DNA of 64,000 bases from Paraburkholderia bannensis (GTDB taxonomy: Bacteria > Pseudomonadota > Gammaproteobacteria > Burkholderiales > Burkholderiaceae): NCBI RefSeq assembly GCF_014200455.1, contig NZ_JACHBW010000007.1, positions 248,001 through 312,000 on the forward strand. Reading direction: 5' to 3'. A model generated the notes under the pieces. That model worked only from the letters and a program-made list of their open reading frames with translations. It ran no database searches and was not told the origin of the DNA. Positions 46,150 through 56,121 of the stretch are shown piece by piece. Position numbers and translations under genes: made by a program. The stretch's first letter is position 1. Every line of letters starts with the position of its first letter.

Positions 46150-47766
46150 TCAAGCGGCAAACATCCGTAGAAAACGGCGCAGAGGGGCGGTAACTCGCCA
46201 GGAGCGGCTTTTCAAAATGGTGTTTCGTTCGGCGAACAGTTGATCGCGTTCGATGAGCAAGTGATCGCGCTCGGAACGAAGCTGCTCTCGCTCAATGGTC
46301 AAGCTGTCCAGCCTGGCCAGCAGATGCTGGAATTCCATTGTGGTCTTGCCCTGATCGTTCACTAACTGATCTCGCTCTGAAAGCAGATGTCCATACTGCT
46401 GGATCATTTCGATTTTCGTTGTCGCTAGCTGGCTCAGTTCCTCCGTCAACTGCTCAAATTGCCGAGGGTACAAGCGGTTAATGACCTCGGTTGCACCGAT
46501 TGCCAAGGTTTCCATGTCGACGATGACGTTCTTCAGGCCAACCTGGTGTTCTGCTGGCACGTGCACGATGAACTGCGGATCGTTATGCGTAAAGCAACAT
46601 TCAGCAGCGTCGAAAACATAGGTCGCATTCAACGGAGTGGCATTCAGCACCAGCTCGCCGGCTTCGCTCGTTACGCAAACCTTATTGATGCGCACGATCG
46701 TGTGATCATCGACGGGATCAAAGCGGAATGCCAGAATGGCTTCATTTTGCGGAAAACCTCCGAAAACATATCGACGCGCGCCCCGGATCACCGATCTGCG
46801 CAGCGACTCGATTTCATTGAATCCTGAGCCGGAATCGAAATACAGCTGCGTAGATGGCATATTGGCTAGCATTTGAGCGGGCAGGGCGTTTTCCCATGAA
46901 ATGCGGCTGTGGTCCTCCAGCTGCAACGCTTCGAATACGCGTGCGCGTACGGCTTCCGGGGAAGTCATATGAATCAGCGAACCTGTGCCATCCAACGGAT
47001 AAACGTTGTTTTCCTCTGGCACCTCAACCAGCCGGTTGACTTTGAGCCCTTCCGCCATGGCATAAGCGAACGACGGATTGCCGATAAATAGCGCGGAATT
47101 GGCCAGAAGCTTCGCGAGATCCAAAAAGCTTTCCGTTTGAAACACCGTTCCGCCGATGTTTCTGCGCTCGATTTGATCGCTCCCAACGCCTACGAAGAAC
47201 ACCCTGTCTGCAGGTACGTCGCGGAAAATGTACTCGTAATAGGCGTGGTCAAACCGGCGATAACGGTTTGTTAGACCGACAACGATGTAGGGTTGCTGCT
47301 TCACCTTGTCCGTAATCGGCGCCGCGTCGATCGTGATCCATGGCCTCGCGCCATCGATCATCAGATTGAACGGAGTGGCGTGGGCATACACCAGATGCAA
47401 TCGGGGATTGGTGAAGCTGGCCCGGAACGAATCGAGAATATAGTCGACGCCGAGATCGGCAGGGTTGGCGAACTCCCAAGGCACGCCCGACTTGATGATC
47501 GTGACGCGTCGAACGAATTTTTGGGCGAAGAGCAACGGTACAAGCGCTTTGGCTGCTTGGTCGGTCAGTACTCGACCGCCGAATCCAGGGTCGGCGCAGA
47601 CATTTAGAATCAAATGATTGACATCGAGCATGCGGCATGTCGGCAACGCATAGACGATGTCGCCGATATTGCCGGAATGGAGTCCGGAGCGCCACGAGTC
47701 AGCGTTGCGGTCATCATCGGAAGCGAAGTATTCGGAAACGATGGGGATCGCCTTCAGAATAGTCAT
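46150..47766 (-). CDS. GT-B (GT9-like) protein with C-terminal coiled coil
   Basis: From the ATG at 47766 the protein is 538 aa. Near residue 30 it shows HSGNIGDIVYALPTC, the heptosyltransferase-type N-terminal motif, and near residue 230 LFIGNPSFAYAMAEGLKV resembles the donor-binding C-terminal part of GT9. A beta-rich middle follows. The last ~95 residues are a coiled coil with ERDQL, SERDHLLIERDQL-like repeats, and the end carries SRSWRVTAPLRRF, like the SWRITAPVR in the 1150-aa fusion. The coiled coil suggests an oligomer or a docking rod. It starts the minus-strand block; GTG at 47811 and ATG at 47805 are alternative starts. Sugar specificity is unknown. Confidence 0.75.
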   Translation of the reverse strand: MTILKAIPIVSEYFASDDDRNADSWRSGLHSGNIGDIVYALPTCRMLDVNHLILNVCADPGFGGRVLTDQAAKALVPLLFAQKFVRRVTIIKSGVPWEFANPADLGVDYILDSFRASFTNPRLHLVYAHATPFNLMIDGARPWITIDAAPITDKVKQQPYIVVGLTNRYRRFDHAYYEYIFRDVPADRVFFVGVGSDQIERRNIGGTVFQTESFLDLAKLLANSALFIGNPSFAYAMAEGLKVNRLVEVPEENNVYPLDGTGSLIHMTSPEAVRARVFEALQLEDHSRISWENALPAQMLANMPSTQLYFDSGSGFNEIESLRRSVIRGARRYVFGGFPQNEAILAFRFDPVDDHTIVRINKVCVTSEAGELVLNATPLNATYVFDAAECCFTHNDPQFIVHVPAEHQVGLKNVIVDMETLAIGATEVINRLYPRQFEQLTEELSQLATTKIEMIQQYGHLLSERDQLVNDQGKTTMEFQHLLARLDSLTIEREQLRSERDHLLIERDQLFAERNTILKSRSWRVTAPLRRFLRMFAA

Positions 47767-48001
47767 AATTCTGATGTGTCTGTGATAGAAAGCGCCAAAA
47801 CGCATAAGCACTTTGGGGCGTATGCAGTGAGTCGAGTTTGTGGCTGTAGGGGTGATTCCGCAAGAAAATGTGGCCTCCGAAATCTGGGCGCGCCGTGTTG
47901 CGTCCGGGTGATCAGTCGTGACCGCGCGGCGTGGCGCCCGTCATTTGTCTGGCCGTCCTGCGATATCGCACCTCAACGGCGCTTGCCGAAGGCATCAATC
48001 G

Positions 48002-49045
48002 TTATCGAGCGGGAAGCGCTTCAGAGAGGAATGCTTCCACTCGACGTTTCAAGTCGCCAAATGCGCTGCTTCTGAATGAGCGGATCACCTTGGATTGTTG
48101 GCGCGCATCTTGCAGAGTGGTCCCGGCGGCGACGCGAAACGCTTCCCGCGGAGTAACAATCGGTAATAAATCGCCAAACAGTTTTTGCGTACTCCGCAGT
48201 CGGAAATTGTTTTCCTCCGCGAGCAGAATGGATGGGACGCCGGCAGAAAGCCCTGCAAGCGCGCCATGTAAACGCGTCGAAATGATGGTCGAATAGCCCG
48301 CGAGCTCCTCTAACAGATGGTCGGGTTCGTAGCTATAGACGCACGGGTGCTTCAGACCAAGTCGTGAGAAGCGATTGTGTTCGTCGGTATATAGGCTGAC
48401 GATATCCAGGTCGATTTCGCCCTGAGCGTCACGCAGCGCCATTATCAGGCTCTGTACGAAATCCTCGCCAATGCTCTGATTCACGACCGAGGAGTTTTGC
48501 ACGATCACGCCGACGCGGCTTTGCTCAGGCCCACTGTCGGACTCGGGTGCGCAGTAGAACGCGGGACACGGCAGGGAGATGGCTTTGGGCGTTGCGAGTT
48601 GCCTATTCAGACATTCTGCGAGGTCCGAGCTTCGCGTAGTGATAAAAACGTTGTCGCGATTGAGGACTTCGAGTTCGTGCGGAGCGAGTTGGGGCAGCGA
48701 ACTTCCAGAGCCCGCGCCCAGGATAAGGACTGGGATGTTCGGCGCAGTTAGCAACCGGCGGTAAATCTGTTCAACCGGCTGCCCCAGCCATTCCGGTGTG
48801 CCAGCGAAGACGACAAGATCAACGATGTCCAAGCCGGGATCGCGCAGCGAATTCGTAAGAAAATCGGTCCGCATCCGACAATCAGTCCAGCGATCGATAA
48901 AAAGATCGGGATTACGATTCCAGAGTAGCCAGTTATGGCGAGAGCCCAGAATACTGCGCAGTAATCTTTCGACCCCTTTTCTTATGAACTCATCGCCAGG
49001 ATTCCATTGTCTCGTGGAGCTGACGAGGATGTTCATGCGGTTCAT
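48002..49045 (-). CDS. Polysaccharide pyruvyl transferase family protein
   Basis: A 347-aa protein of the PF04230 type (GT-B-like fold). It starts NILVSSTRQWNPGDEFIRKG, with LGAGSGSSLP in the middle and the family signature STRLHGALAGLSAGVPSI near residue 255. Enzymes of this family move a pyruvyl group from phosphoenolpyruvate onto sugars, making acidic ketals on capsules and exopolysaccharides; some members instead transfer other groups. The ATG at 49045 has GAGG about 8 bases upstream. An acidic pyruvylated sugar would suit the anionic glycan suggested by the sulfotransferase and cysC genes in the same locus. Confidence 0.85.
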   Translation of the reverse strand: MNRMNILVSSTRQWNPGDEFIRKGVERLLRSILGSRHNWLLWNRNPDLFIDRWTDCRMRTDFLTNSLRDPGLDIVDLVVFAGTPEWLGQPVEQIYRRLLTAPNIPVLILGAGSGSSLPQLAPHELEVLNRDNVFITTRSSDLAECLNRQLATPKAISLPCPAFYCAPESDSGPEQSRVGVIVQNSSVVNQSIGEDFVQSLIMALRDAQGEIDLDIVSLYTDEHNRFSRLGLKHPCVYSYEPDHLLEELAGYSTIISTRLHGALAGLSAGVPSILLAEENNFRLRSTQKLFGDLLPIVTPREAFRVAAGTTLQDARQQSKVIRSFRSSAFGDLKRRVEAFLSEALPAR

Positions 49046-49168
49046 TGGAAAGCCTCTTGGATAGTCCTGACTGTGTCGGAATTATGTCACTCCTGCCCGA
49101 CACTACTCAGTTTCGCTCTAATTTTTTCCCTTTCAGAGTCTGACCAATGAAGCTTTCCGAAAACTGCT

Positions 49169-50200
49169 TTACTCAAACCCACGCGGATTATTTTCCTGCC
49201 ACCGCCAGTGATCGACGCACATACGCTCGATGCCGAACTGGGCCTTCCATCCGATCAGTTTTTCCGCCGTCGCCGGGTTCGCATAGCACTCAGCGATATC
49301 GCCAGGCCGGCGCGCCACGATCTCATACGGCACCGGTTTGCCCGACGCAGCTTCAAACGCCTTCACCACTTCCAGCACGCTGTAACCGCGACCCGTGCCC
49401 AGATTCACCGTGAAGCCTTCGTCACGCGCCACCAGCGCATCAAGCGCCTTCAAGTGGCCCTGCGCCAGATCAACCACGTGGATGTAGTCGCGCACGCCCG
49501 TGCCGTCCGGCGTCGGGTAATCGCCGCCGAACACGCGCAGCTTCTCCAGCTTGCCCACCGCAACCTGAGCGACGAACGGCATCAGGTTGTTCGGAATACC
49601 AGCCGGATCCTCACCGATCAAGCCGCTCTCATGCGCGCCCACCGGATTGAAGTAACGCAGCACGGCTATACGCCACGATGGATCGGAAATCACCGCATCG
49701 CGCAGGATCTGTTCGGCGATCAGCTTGGACTGGCCGTACGGGTTGGTCGCGGAAAGCGGGAAAGTCTCGTCGATGGGCGAGCGCTCGGGCACGCCGTACA
49801 CCGTCGCCGACGAGCTGAACACGAACTGCTTCACGCCATGCTGGCGCATCACGTCGAGCATGACGAGCAGGCCGTCGAGGTTGTTACGGTAGTACTCGAT
49901 AGGCTTGGCGACCGACTCGCCCACGGCCTTGAGCGCAGCAAAGTGGATCACGCCTGTGATCTTGTGCGCTTCAAAAATGCGCGTGAGCGCCTGCGCATCG
50001 CGAACATCGGCGTGATAGAACGCGACCGGCTTGCCCGTAATGCGCTCGACGCGGGCGAGCGACTCCTCGCGGCTGTTGACGAGATTGTCGACGGCGACCA
50101 CATCGTAGCCACCGTTGAGCAGCTCGACGCAGGTGTGCGAGCCGATGAAGCCCGCGCCGCCCGTGACGAGGATCGTGCCTTTGGAGTGAGTCGCTGCCAT
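49169..50200 (-). CDS. galE: UDP-glucose 4-epimerase
   Basis: A 343-aa SDR enzyme that interconverts UDP-glucose and UDP-galactose. [40 protein letters not shown] and [10 protein letters not shown] are in order, and [17 protein letters not shown] lies near residue 240. Length is typical. It starts at ATG 50200 with GGGA upstream. In the minus-strand block it probably provides UDP-galactose for the surface glycan. Confidence 0.96.
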   Translation of the reverse strand: MAATHSKGTILVTGGAGFIGSHTCVELLNGGYDVVAVDNLVNSREESLARVERITGKPVAFYHADVRDAQALTRIFEAHKITGVIHFAALKAVGESVAKPIEYYRNNLDGLLVMLDVMRQHGVKQFVFSSSATVYGVPERSPIDETFPLSATNPYGQSKLIAEQILRDAVISDPSWRIAVLRYFNPVGAHESGLIGEDPAGIPNNLMPFVAQVAVGKLEKLRVFGGDYPTPDGTGVRDYIHVVDLAQGHLKALDALVARDEGFTVNLGTGRGYSVLEVVKAFEAASGKPVPYEIVARRPGDIAECYANPATAEKLIGWKAQFGIERMCVDHWRWQENNPRGFE

Positions 50201-50228
50201 GCTGTATTCCCGTTTGCTCTCAATCTAG

Positions 50229-51374
50229 TTAGAAGGTCGATCCAGTAATGTCCTGGATCAAGTCCCGGTAGCGTTGTACCACAACCCGTTCATCGAATTC
50301 TTTCTCGATTTTTTTCCGGCCGCGCGTGGCCATCGCCGCGCGTTCTGATGGGGGCATATCGAGCATTTTTGATAACGCCGCCGCAAGGGAGGCCGCTTCG
50401 TGCGCCTGGCAGAGCAGGCCGTTTTCGCCATCGGCGACCACTTCGCGACAGCCCGGTACATCGGTCGCAACGATCGGGCGGCCCATAGCGCTGGCTTCCA
50501 TTAGCGTGCGTGGTACGCCTTCTCGATAAGAGGGCAGGACCACGCAATCGGCGTCGCTAATATAGGGGCGCACGTCGGCGGTTTCGCCCAGATACTCGAT
50601 CACGCCTTCGCGCTCCCACGCGGCCACTTCCTCGCGCGTGATCGCGCTGGGGTTATCGACGCCGACTGGGCCAAGCAGTTTGAAACGCGCGTTCGGATAG
50701 CGCGCACGCAACTGGCGCGCGGCTTCGACGTATTCGCCTACGCCTTTATCCCACAGCAATCGGCCGATCAGCACGAAAGAGAATTCGTTGCGCTCGGGCA
50801 GCGATTCGAATGCAAAGTCTTCGAGATCGACGCCTTCGCCGTGCAGCAGGCGCGCGCGTTCGGGATGCGCGAGCAGATTGCCTTCGCGGAAAGCGGTTTC
50901 GTCATCGCGGTTCAAAAACCACACTTCGCGCGGAAAGCGGAACGCAAAGCGATAAAGCAGCTTGGCGACCTGCGCGGCGCGGCTTTTCTGGATGAACACG
51001 TAGCCCAGACCCGTTGTCACTGCCAACGAAGGCACGCGTGCCAGCCACGCCGCAACGGAGCCGTAGATGTTCGGCTTGATCGTGTAGTGGAATACGACGT
51101 CGGGTTTGAGGGCGCGATAGTGCTGGTAAAGCGCGCGCAAGGTGCGCAGATCGTGCAGCGGATTCGTGCCTTTGGACGCCACCGGCAGATCGATGCACTC
51201 GCAACCCATCTGCGCGAGCGGTTCGAACGTGCGATCGCGCGGCGCGATGATGCTTACGCGTGCGCCGCTTTGCGTGAGCGCACGCAAAAGTCCGCGTCTA
51301 TAGGTGTAAATCGCCCACGCGGTGTTACAGACGAGGGCGATGTGGAGAGCGTGGTCTTTGGCGCGGGAATTCAC
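50229..51374 (-). CDS. Family 4 glycosyltransferase
   Basis: A 381-aa GT-B enzyme. Donor-side features include SFVLIGRLLWDKGVGEY near residue 190, YISDADCVVLPSYREGVPR near 285 with the catalytic E-x7-E region (EGVPRTLMEASA), and PIVATDVPGCREVV. The acceptor side opens with LVCNTAWAIYTYRRGLL. Closest in pattern to GT4 transferases acting on undecaprenyl-linked sugars. The start appears to be a GTG at 51374. It lies between galE and cysC in the same direction, with a 28-base gap to galE, so it may use UDP-Gal or UDP-Glc. Confidence 0.9.
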   Translation of the reverse strand: MNSRAKDHALHIALVCNTAWAIYTYRRGLLRALTQSGARVSIIAPRDRTFEPLAQMGCECIDLPVASKGTNPLHDLRTLRALYQHYRALKPDVVFHYTIKPNIYGSVAAWLARVPSLAVTTGLGYVFIQKSRAAQVAKLLYRFAFRFPREVWFLNRDDETAFREGNLLAHPERARLLHGEGVDLEDFAFESLPERNEFSFVLIGRLLWDKGVGEYVEAARQLRARYPNARFKLLGPVGVDNPSAITREEVAAWEREGVIEYLGETADVRPYISDADCVVLPSYREGVPRTLMEASAMGRPIVATDVPGCREVVADGENGLLCQAHEAASLAAALSKMLDMPPSERAAMATRGRKKIEKEFDERVVVQRYRDLIQDITGSTF

Positions 51375-51541
51375 AGGCGGGACGATCCGGGTGCGTGGCA
51401 GAGTGCGTGCGATGCGCGCAAACGCGCTTAAAAAAGCGGGTTTGTTGCGGCGTGCAGCATTCTAACCGACGGCGCAGCGCCTTCGAGACGCAGACCGGCG
51501 CCGATCATCCGTCGCGCGTGAACGGCGACGGACACAGTATT

Positions 51542-52144
51542 TCAGGCGTGGTGAATCGGCAGCTTTTGCAGGATCGCGTCGATGCAGAGTTCTTTGCTCA
51601 TATGCGCGGTCTGCACATGGACGTCGTGCTGCACAGGCGGCTCATAAGCCGAACCGATGCCGGTGAACTGGCGAATTGTGCCCTGGCGGGCTAGCGCGTA
51701 GAGACCTTTTACGTCGCGCGCTTCCGCCACGTCGAGCGGAGCATCGACGAAGACTTCGAAGAATTCGTTTTCAGCGAAGAGCGCGCGAGCGGATTCGCGA
51801 GCGGCGCGGATTGGCGATATCGTCGCGACGATCACCACGAGGCCTGCGTTGACCATCAGCCTGGCAACCTCAGCGGCGCGGCGAATATTTTCGCTGCGAT
51901 CCGCATCGGAAAAACCGAGATCCCTGTTCAACCCCAGACGCAGACTGTCGCCGTCGAGCAGCGCGGTATGAAGGCCACGCGCGTACAGGCTTTGTTCGAG
52001 AAGATTGGCGAGGGTGGATTTCCCCGCCCCGGAAATCCCTGTCAGCCAAACGACGAATGCGCGCTGCCCCTTGATGCGCGCACGGTCCGATGGCTGGATG
52101 CTCGTCGGGCTCTCAACGACGATCTGCATTGGCTCTCGTTTCAT
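51542..52144 (-). CDS. cysC: Adenylyl-sulfate (APS) kinase
   Basis: About 200 aa. The P-loop GISGAGKST is near residue 37, and the full set of CysC motifs is present: DGDSLRLGLNRDLGFSD, then DRSENIRRAAEVA, FVDAPLDVAEARDVKG, and IRQFTGIGSAYEPP. It phosphorylates APS to PAPS, the universal sulfuryl donor. It stands alone, without cysD/cysN or other assimilation genes, and sits among glycan genes, with a sulfotransferase gene 7 kb away. A role in polysaccharide sulfation is therefore inferred. The ATG at 52144 was chosen; ATG 52129 has a better GAGAG site and is a strong alternative. Confidence 0.95.
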   Translation of the reverse strand: MKREPMQIVVESPTSIQPSDRARIKGQRAFVVWLTGISGAGKSTLANLLEQSLYARGLHTALLDGDSLRLGLNRDLGFSDADRSENIRRAAEVARLMVNAGLVVIVATISPIRAARESARALFAENEFFEVFVDAPLDVAEARDVKGLYALARQGTIRQFTGIGSAYEPPVQHDVHVQTAHMSKELCIDAILQKLPIHHA

Positions 52145-52424
52145 TTGGTCTAGTGTTTTGCGCGCTTTTCTTGCACCTGGGCGCACGCGCTAACTGATCT
52201 TGATTTTGCTGCGCTGACAGTGATTTCGGCTCGATTCGAGTCTGACGGAGCCTGCGCCTATCCGTCTGGTTTGAAAGCTTATTCCGGCGACGATTTTAGA
52301 GTGAACTGTAAGGTTTTGGAAATAGTTCCTTAATCATTGCGTTACAATCGTTTACAAAGGTGGGCTTTCAAACGTTTGCGGCCCGGATGGTGTCGCGACA
52401 AACCCACAATCTGTTACGCAAAGA
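52145..52424. other. AT-rich region upstream of cysC
   Basis: About 280 bases without a gene. The stretch from 52280 to 52370 is clearly AT-rich and should contain the leftward promoter of cysC, but only weak boxes are visible (TTGTAA with TATTTC, 17 bases apart, reading leftward). Confidence 0.35.
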
Positions 52425-52458
52425 TGAAAAAAGGGGCGTTTTTTTAAAAAAGCCCCTT
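52425..52458 (-). terminator. Rho-independent terminator of the mannose-1-phosphate guanylyltransferase gene
   Basis: Reading leftward, AAGGGGC pairs with GCCCCTT around a loop that is itself an A/T palindrome, and the descending arm runs into six Ts. It begins only 8 bases after the stop codon at 52466. Confidence 0.85.
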
Positions 52459-52465
52459 CGCGATA

Positions 52466-53893
52466 TTACGAACCGGTGCGGCCGTAGTTGTCTTCGAACC
52501 GCACGATATCGTCCTCGCCTAGATAAGCGCCGGACTGGACTTCGATCAGTTCGAGCGGGATGCGGCCGGGATTCGCGAGCCGGTGCGTCACGCCAAGCGG
52601 AATATAGGTCGACTGATTTTCACTGAGCATGATCTGCTGATCGCCATTCGTCACGAGCGCGGTGCCCTTTACGACGATCCAGTGCTCGGCGCGATGATGG
52701 TGCATCTGCAGGCTCAACCGCGCGCCCGGATTCACGACGATGCGCTTCACCTGAAACCGCTCGCCCTGATCGACACCTTCATACGAACCCCACGGACGCA
52801 CGACGCGCGGATGCGTGATCGACTCGCTGCGCTTCGCCTTCGTCAGATGCTCTACGATCTTGCGCACATCCTGCGTGTTGTCGCGATGGGCTACGAGCAC
52901 AGCGTCGGCGGTTTCGACGATAACGAGATCATCCACGCCGATTGCCGCCACCAGACGATGCTCCGAGCGCACATAGCTGTTCGCGACATCGTGCAGGAAG
53001 ACGTCGCCCAGCGCCGCGTTGCCCGCGCCGTCGGTTTGTGCGAGTTCGGCAAGCGCGGACCATGAGCCGATATCGCTCCAGCCAATGTCGTTCGCGGTAA
53101 TCACGGCGGCCCGGTCGGTTTTCTCCATCACGGCATAGTCAACCGAAATACTCGGACAAGCCGCGAACGCTGCCTCGTCCAGACGCAGGAAGTCGTGGTC
53201 GGCGCGCGCGAGTTTGAGCGATTGTTCCGCCTGCTCGGCGACCTTGGGCTGATAGCGGCGCAGTTCATCCATGAAGGTCGACGCCTTCAGCATGAACATG
53301 CCGCTGTTCCAGTGATATCGGCCATCGGCGAGTAAGGACTGGGCGGTCGGTGCATCTGGCTTTTCGACGAAAGCGTCGACGCGCCATGCTGGCACTTCGT
53401 AGCCAAGCGACTCGCCAAGGCGGATATAACCGTAGCCCGTATGCGGTTCGGTCGGCTCGATGCCGAACGTGACGAGATACTGGTCGCTCGCTGCGTGAGC
53501 GGCGGCCTGCACGGCTTGGGCAAACGCCGCGTCGTTGCGAATCGCGTGATCGGACGGCAGCACGAGCAGCAGCGCTTCGGGCGACTTGTCGAGCACGATC
53601 AGCGCCGCCACGGCGATGGCGGGCGCGGTGTTGCGCCCGAGCGGCTCGAGCACGATGGCAGTGGGTTTTACCTCGGCTTCGCGCAGTTGCTCCGCCACCA
53701 GAAAGCGCTGGTCATTATTGGCGATGACGATCGGCGCAGCCATGCCGTCGATATCACGCACGCGCAGCGCAGTTTGCTGAACGAGCGTGCGCTCGCCGGC
53801 AAGATTGAGGAACTGCTTGGGATAACTGCCGCGCGAGAGCGGCCACAGGCGGGTACCGCTTCCGCCGCAAAGAATTACCGGATGGATGGTCAT
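52466..53893 (-). CDS. Mannose-1-phosphate guanylyltransferase/mannose-6-phosphate isomerase
   Basis: A 475-aa bifunctional enzyme of the ManC/AlgA/WbpW type. The N-terminal pyrophosphorylase has VILCGGSGTRLWPLSR followed by YPKQFLNL, and FVEKPDAPTAQ near residue 175. The C-terminal cupin isomerase shows RPWGSYEGVDQGERFQVKR and LSLQMHHHRAEHWIVVKG with the metal-binding histidines. It converts fructose-6-P-derived mannose-6-P to GDP-mannose (with a phosphomannomutase elsewhere). GDP-mannose feeds mannose, fucose or rhamnose-type residues of the glycan. The true ATG is 53893; the frame stays open to 54010 without protein-like sequence. Confidence 0.96.
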   Translation of the reverse strand: MTIHPVILCGGSGTRLWPLSRGSYPKQFLNLAGERTLVQQTALRVRDIDGMAAPIVIANNDQRFLVAEQLREAEVKPTAIVLEPLGRNTAPAIAVAALIVLDKSPEALLLVLPSDHAIRNDAAFAQAVQAAAHAASDQYLVTFGIEPTEPHTGYGYIRLGESLGYEVPAWRVDAFVEKPDAPTAQSLLADGRYHWNSGMFMLKASTFMDELRRYQPKVAEQAEQSLKLARADHDFLRLDEAAFAACPSISVDYAVMEKTDRAAVITANDIGWSDIGSWSALAELAQTDGAGNAALGDVFLHDVANSYVRSEHRLVAAIGVDDLVIVETADAVLVAHRDNTQDVRKIVEHLTKAKRSESITHPRVVRPWGSYEGVDQGERFQVKRIVVNPGARLSLQMHHHRAEHWIVVKGTALVTNGDQQIMLSENQSTYIPLGVTHRLANPGRIPLELIEVQSGAYLGEDDIVRFEDNYGRTGS

Positions 53894-54092
53894 TATCGAT
53901 TGGATCGCGGAACGCGGCCGACGAAGTGGCGCCGCGGATATTCGTTCGTGCTGTGACGGAAGGCGCGGCCGTCTGAGGAATCTGTAAGACGGGCAGCCTG
54001 ACTGGCTCACGCCCGGGGCTCCCCGTACGCGGCGTCGGGCGTGTCGTTCCGCATTCTATCCGAACGATTCGCGCTGCAATATACGGCCCGAA

Positions 54093-56120
54093 TTAACCGT
54101 TGCGAGTTTGCCCGACGCGCTGCCCGATGCGCCAGGCGAGGTGTGCGAGCGCATTGTGCGTCCAGCGTCGCGCCTTGCGCCAGAACCGCCAACGATCGCC
54201 CTGGACGGACCGTAGCGGGCGCGCCGCGCCGGGGGCCAGGCGTGCCGCGATGGCTTCCGGTGTCGTGAAAATGCCGAGATCCCAGTCCCAATAAAGCGGA
54301 TAACGAAGCAGCGCGCCGGCCGTGAGCATGTCCAGTGTGAGCGTGCGCTCGCGCCATGGGAGTGGCGCGAGCGCATCGTGCGTCAGGCCCCAGCCTGCGT
54401 AGAACGGCATGCCGTAGGCGTGCACCTCTTTGCCGCGCAGCAGCGCGTCGAAACCGGCCAGCGAGGAAAGCGTGTGGATCTCGTCGGAGGCTTCGATCAG
54501 GGAAAGCACATCGGATTGCGTGTCGACGATATCAGCGAGACGCTGTGCGTCGATCAGCCCGTTGCGATTGCCTGACATAACGTCCGGATGCGGCTTGTAG
54601 ACGATGAAGGCGTGTGGCCTGCGCGCGCGCACTTCCTTTAACAGCGCGTCCGCCGTTGAAATGGCGCGGGTGCCGAGTCGGATCGAGGCGTCGTCGGCGA
54701 CCTGGCCGGGCACCAGCACGACGCGTTTGCCCGCTGGCGCTTGCCACTGCGGCTTGCGGCGGCCGAGGTTGTATTTCGTCAGGCCGCTCGCCACGATCTG
54801 CGCGCGCAGGCGGCCCGCGCGCTTGAGTTCGTCGTCGGTGAACGACGTTTCGTTGAGGAGCATCGAGAGATCGCTCGGGCGGCTCGCGTCGAAATAAAGC
54901 CCGCGCGTATCGATCACCTGGCTGTGGGGCGCGTTCATGTCGGAGCCGAGGCCGAGCGAATGCAGGAACCCGTCTTCGATACGGATCTGGCGCACGCCGC
55001 TGGCGAGCCCTTCGGCGCTGCGGGCGCCCCAGAGCGCAGCGCACTCGTGCGGTGCCACTTCGGCTGTGGAATCGGCCCAGCGCAGCGCGTGGCCGCCAGC
55101 GCCCAGATAGGGCGTGGCGAACGGACGCTTCCACCATTGAAAGCGCACGCCGACGACATCGCCGAGCGCTTCGAAGCGGGCCGCGACCTGGCGTTGCAGT
55201 TCGAGGCTGTCGAGAAAGGTGTCGAGGGTGCCCGGCGTGTGTGTGGCCGGATCGAGATAACGGCCGAAGTGCAGAAACGCGATGTCGAAAAGCGCCGCAA
55301 GCGTTGGGCGCGATTGTCGGGCTGGCTGCGGGTGTTCGTCGTGCGTGATCCCCCAGCCCGCATACCACGGCGAGCCAAAGACATGCAGCGGCACGTTCGC
55401 CAGCAGGGCGTGCAGACCTTCGGGCGCGGCTAATGTATAGACGCGGTCGACTTGATCGATTGTGGCGCAGGCGGTGCTGTCGGCTGAGGCGTGGAAAATG
55501 CCGTGCGGCAGCGCGTCGCATGCTTGCGAAAGCCAGCATCCGCGTCCGTTGGCGCGCGATCGGATCAGCCAGAACTGCGCACGCGGGTGAGCGGTTTCGG
55601 CCGATGCCACCATCCGCGCGAACGCCGCGCGCCTCGCGCGCGCGCCGAGGCTGTCGTGCGTGCTCGATGAACGTTCGTCGATGAGCAATACGCGTTCGGT
55701 GCTGGCATCGGCGAGTTGCAGCGGCGTCGCGGGCCGCGGAGTGCGCCGAGCCGGGTCGAGCGCGTGCGTGAGGCGAACGCGTGCCATCAGACGGTTGATA
55801 TCAGGCGCGGCGTCTCTATGCTGATTGCATAGAAATGCTGCGTCGATCGCGCGGGCGAATGAGGCCGGCGACCCGTTCGCGCGTGGCACGCTAAACCAGG
55901 CGAGCGGTCGGGCTTCGCGAGTCTCGCGCGTCCAGAGTGGGCTTTGCCACGCGGCTTCGAAACGGCGGCGCGTCAATTGGGCGATAGTGAGCGCGATGCG
56001 TCCTGCGATGCTGTCGCACCAGAGGACGTTGGATCGTCCCACGAGCCAGCCGAGCTCGCGGGTGCAGCGCTTGAGCGCAGCGAGGTGCAAGGCGGCGGAA
56101 AAGGACGGCGGACGGTTCAC
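54093..56120 (-). CDS. kpsC: Capsule linker beta-Kdo transferase KpsC
   Basis: A 675-aa protein from a GTG start. It is internally duplicated: each half carries a Kdo-transferase-like unit ending in a matching motif, FGSPWYAGWGITHDE near residue 250 and YGMPFYAGWGLTHD near residue 573. RIEDGFLHSLGLGSDM near residue 385 is another KpsC hallmark. KpsC adds alternating beta-Kdo residues to a lyso-phosphatidylglycerol, making the linker on which group 2 capsules are built for ABC export. The usual partners KpsS, KpsE, KpsM and KpsT are not in the window. The GT4 gene upstream ends one base before it, so the two are translated as one operon. Confidence 0.93.
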   Translation of the reverse strand: MNRPPSFSAALHLAALKRCTRELGWLVGRSNVLWCDSIAGRIALTIAQLTRRRFEAAWQSPLWTRETREARPLAWFSVPRANGSPASFARAIDAAFLCNQHRDAAPDINRLMARVRLTHALDPARRTPRPATPLQLADASTERVLLIDERSSSTHDSLGARARRAAFARMVASAETAHPRAQFWLIRSRANGRGCWLSQACDALPHGIFHASADSTACATIDQVDRVYTLAAPEGLHALLANVPLHVFGSPWYAGWGITHDEHPQPARQSRPTLAALFDIAFLHFGRYLDPATHTPGTLDTFLDSLELQRQVAARFEALGDVVGVRFQWWKRPFATPYLGAGGHALRWADSTAEVAPHECAALWGARSAEGLASGVRQIRIEDGFLHSLGLGSDMNAPHSQVIDTRGLYFDASRPSDLSMLLNETSFTDDELKRAGRLRAQIVASGLTKYNLGRRKPQWQAPAGKRVVLVPGQVADDASIRLGTRAISTADALLKEVRARRPHAFIVYKPHPDVMSGNRNGLIDAQRLADIVDTQSDVLSLIEASDEIHTLSSLAGFDALLRGKEVHAYGMPFYAGWGLTHDALAPLPWRERTLTLDMLTAGALLRYPLYWDWDLGIFTTPEAIAARLAPGAARPLRSVQGDRWRFWRKARRWTHNALAHLAWRIGQRVGQTRNG

Positions 56121-56121
56121 G

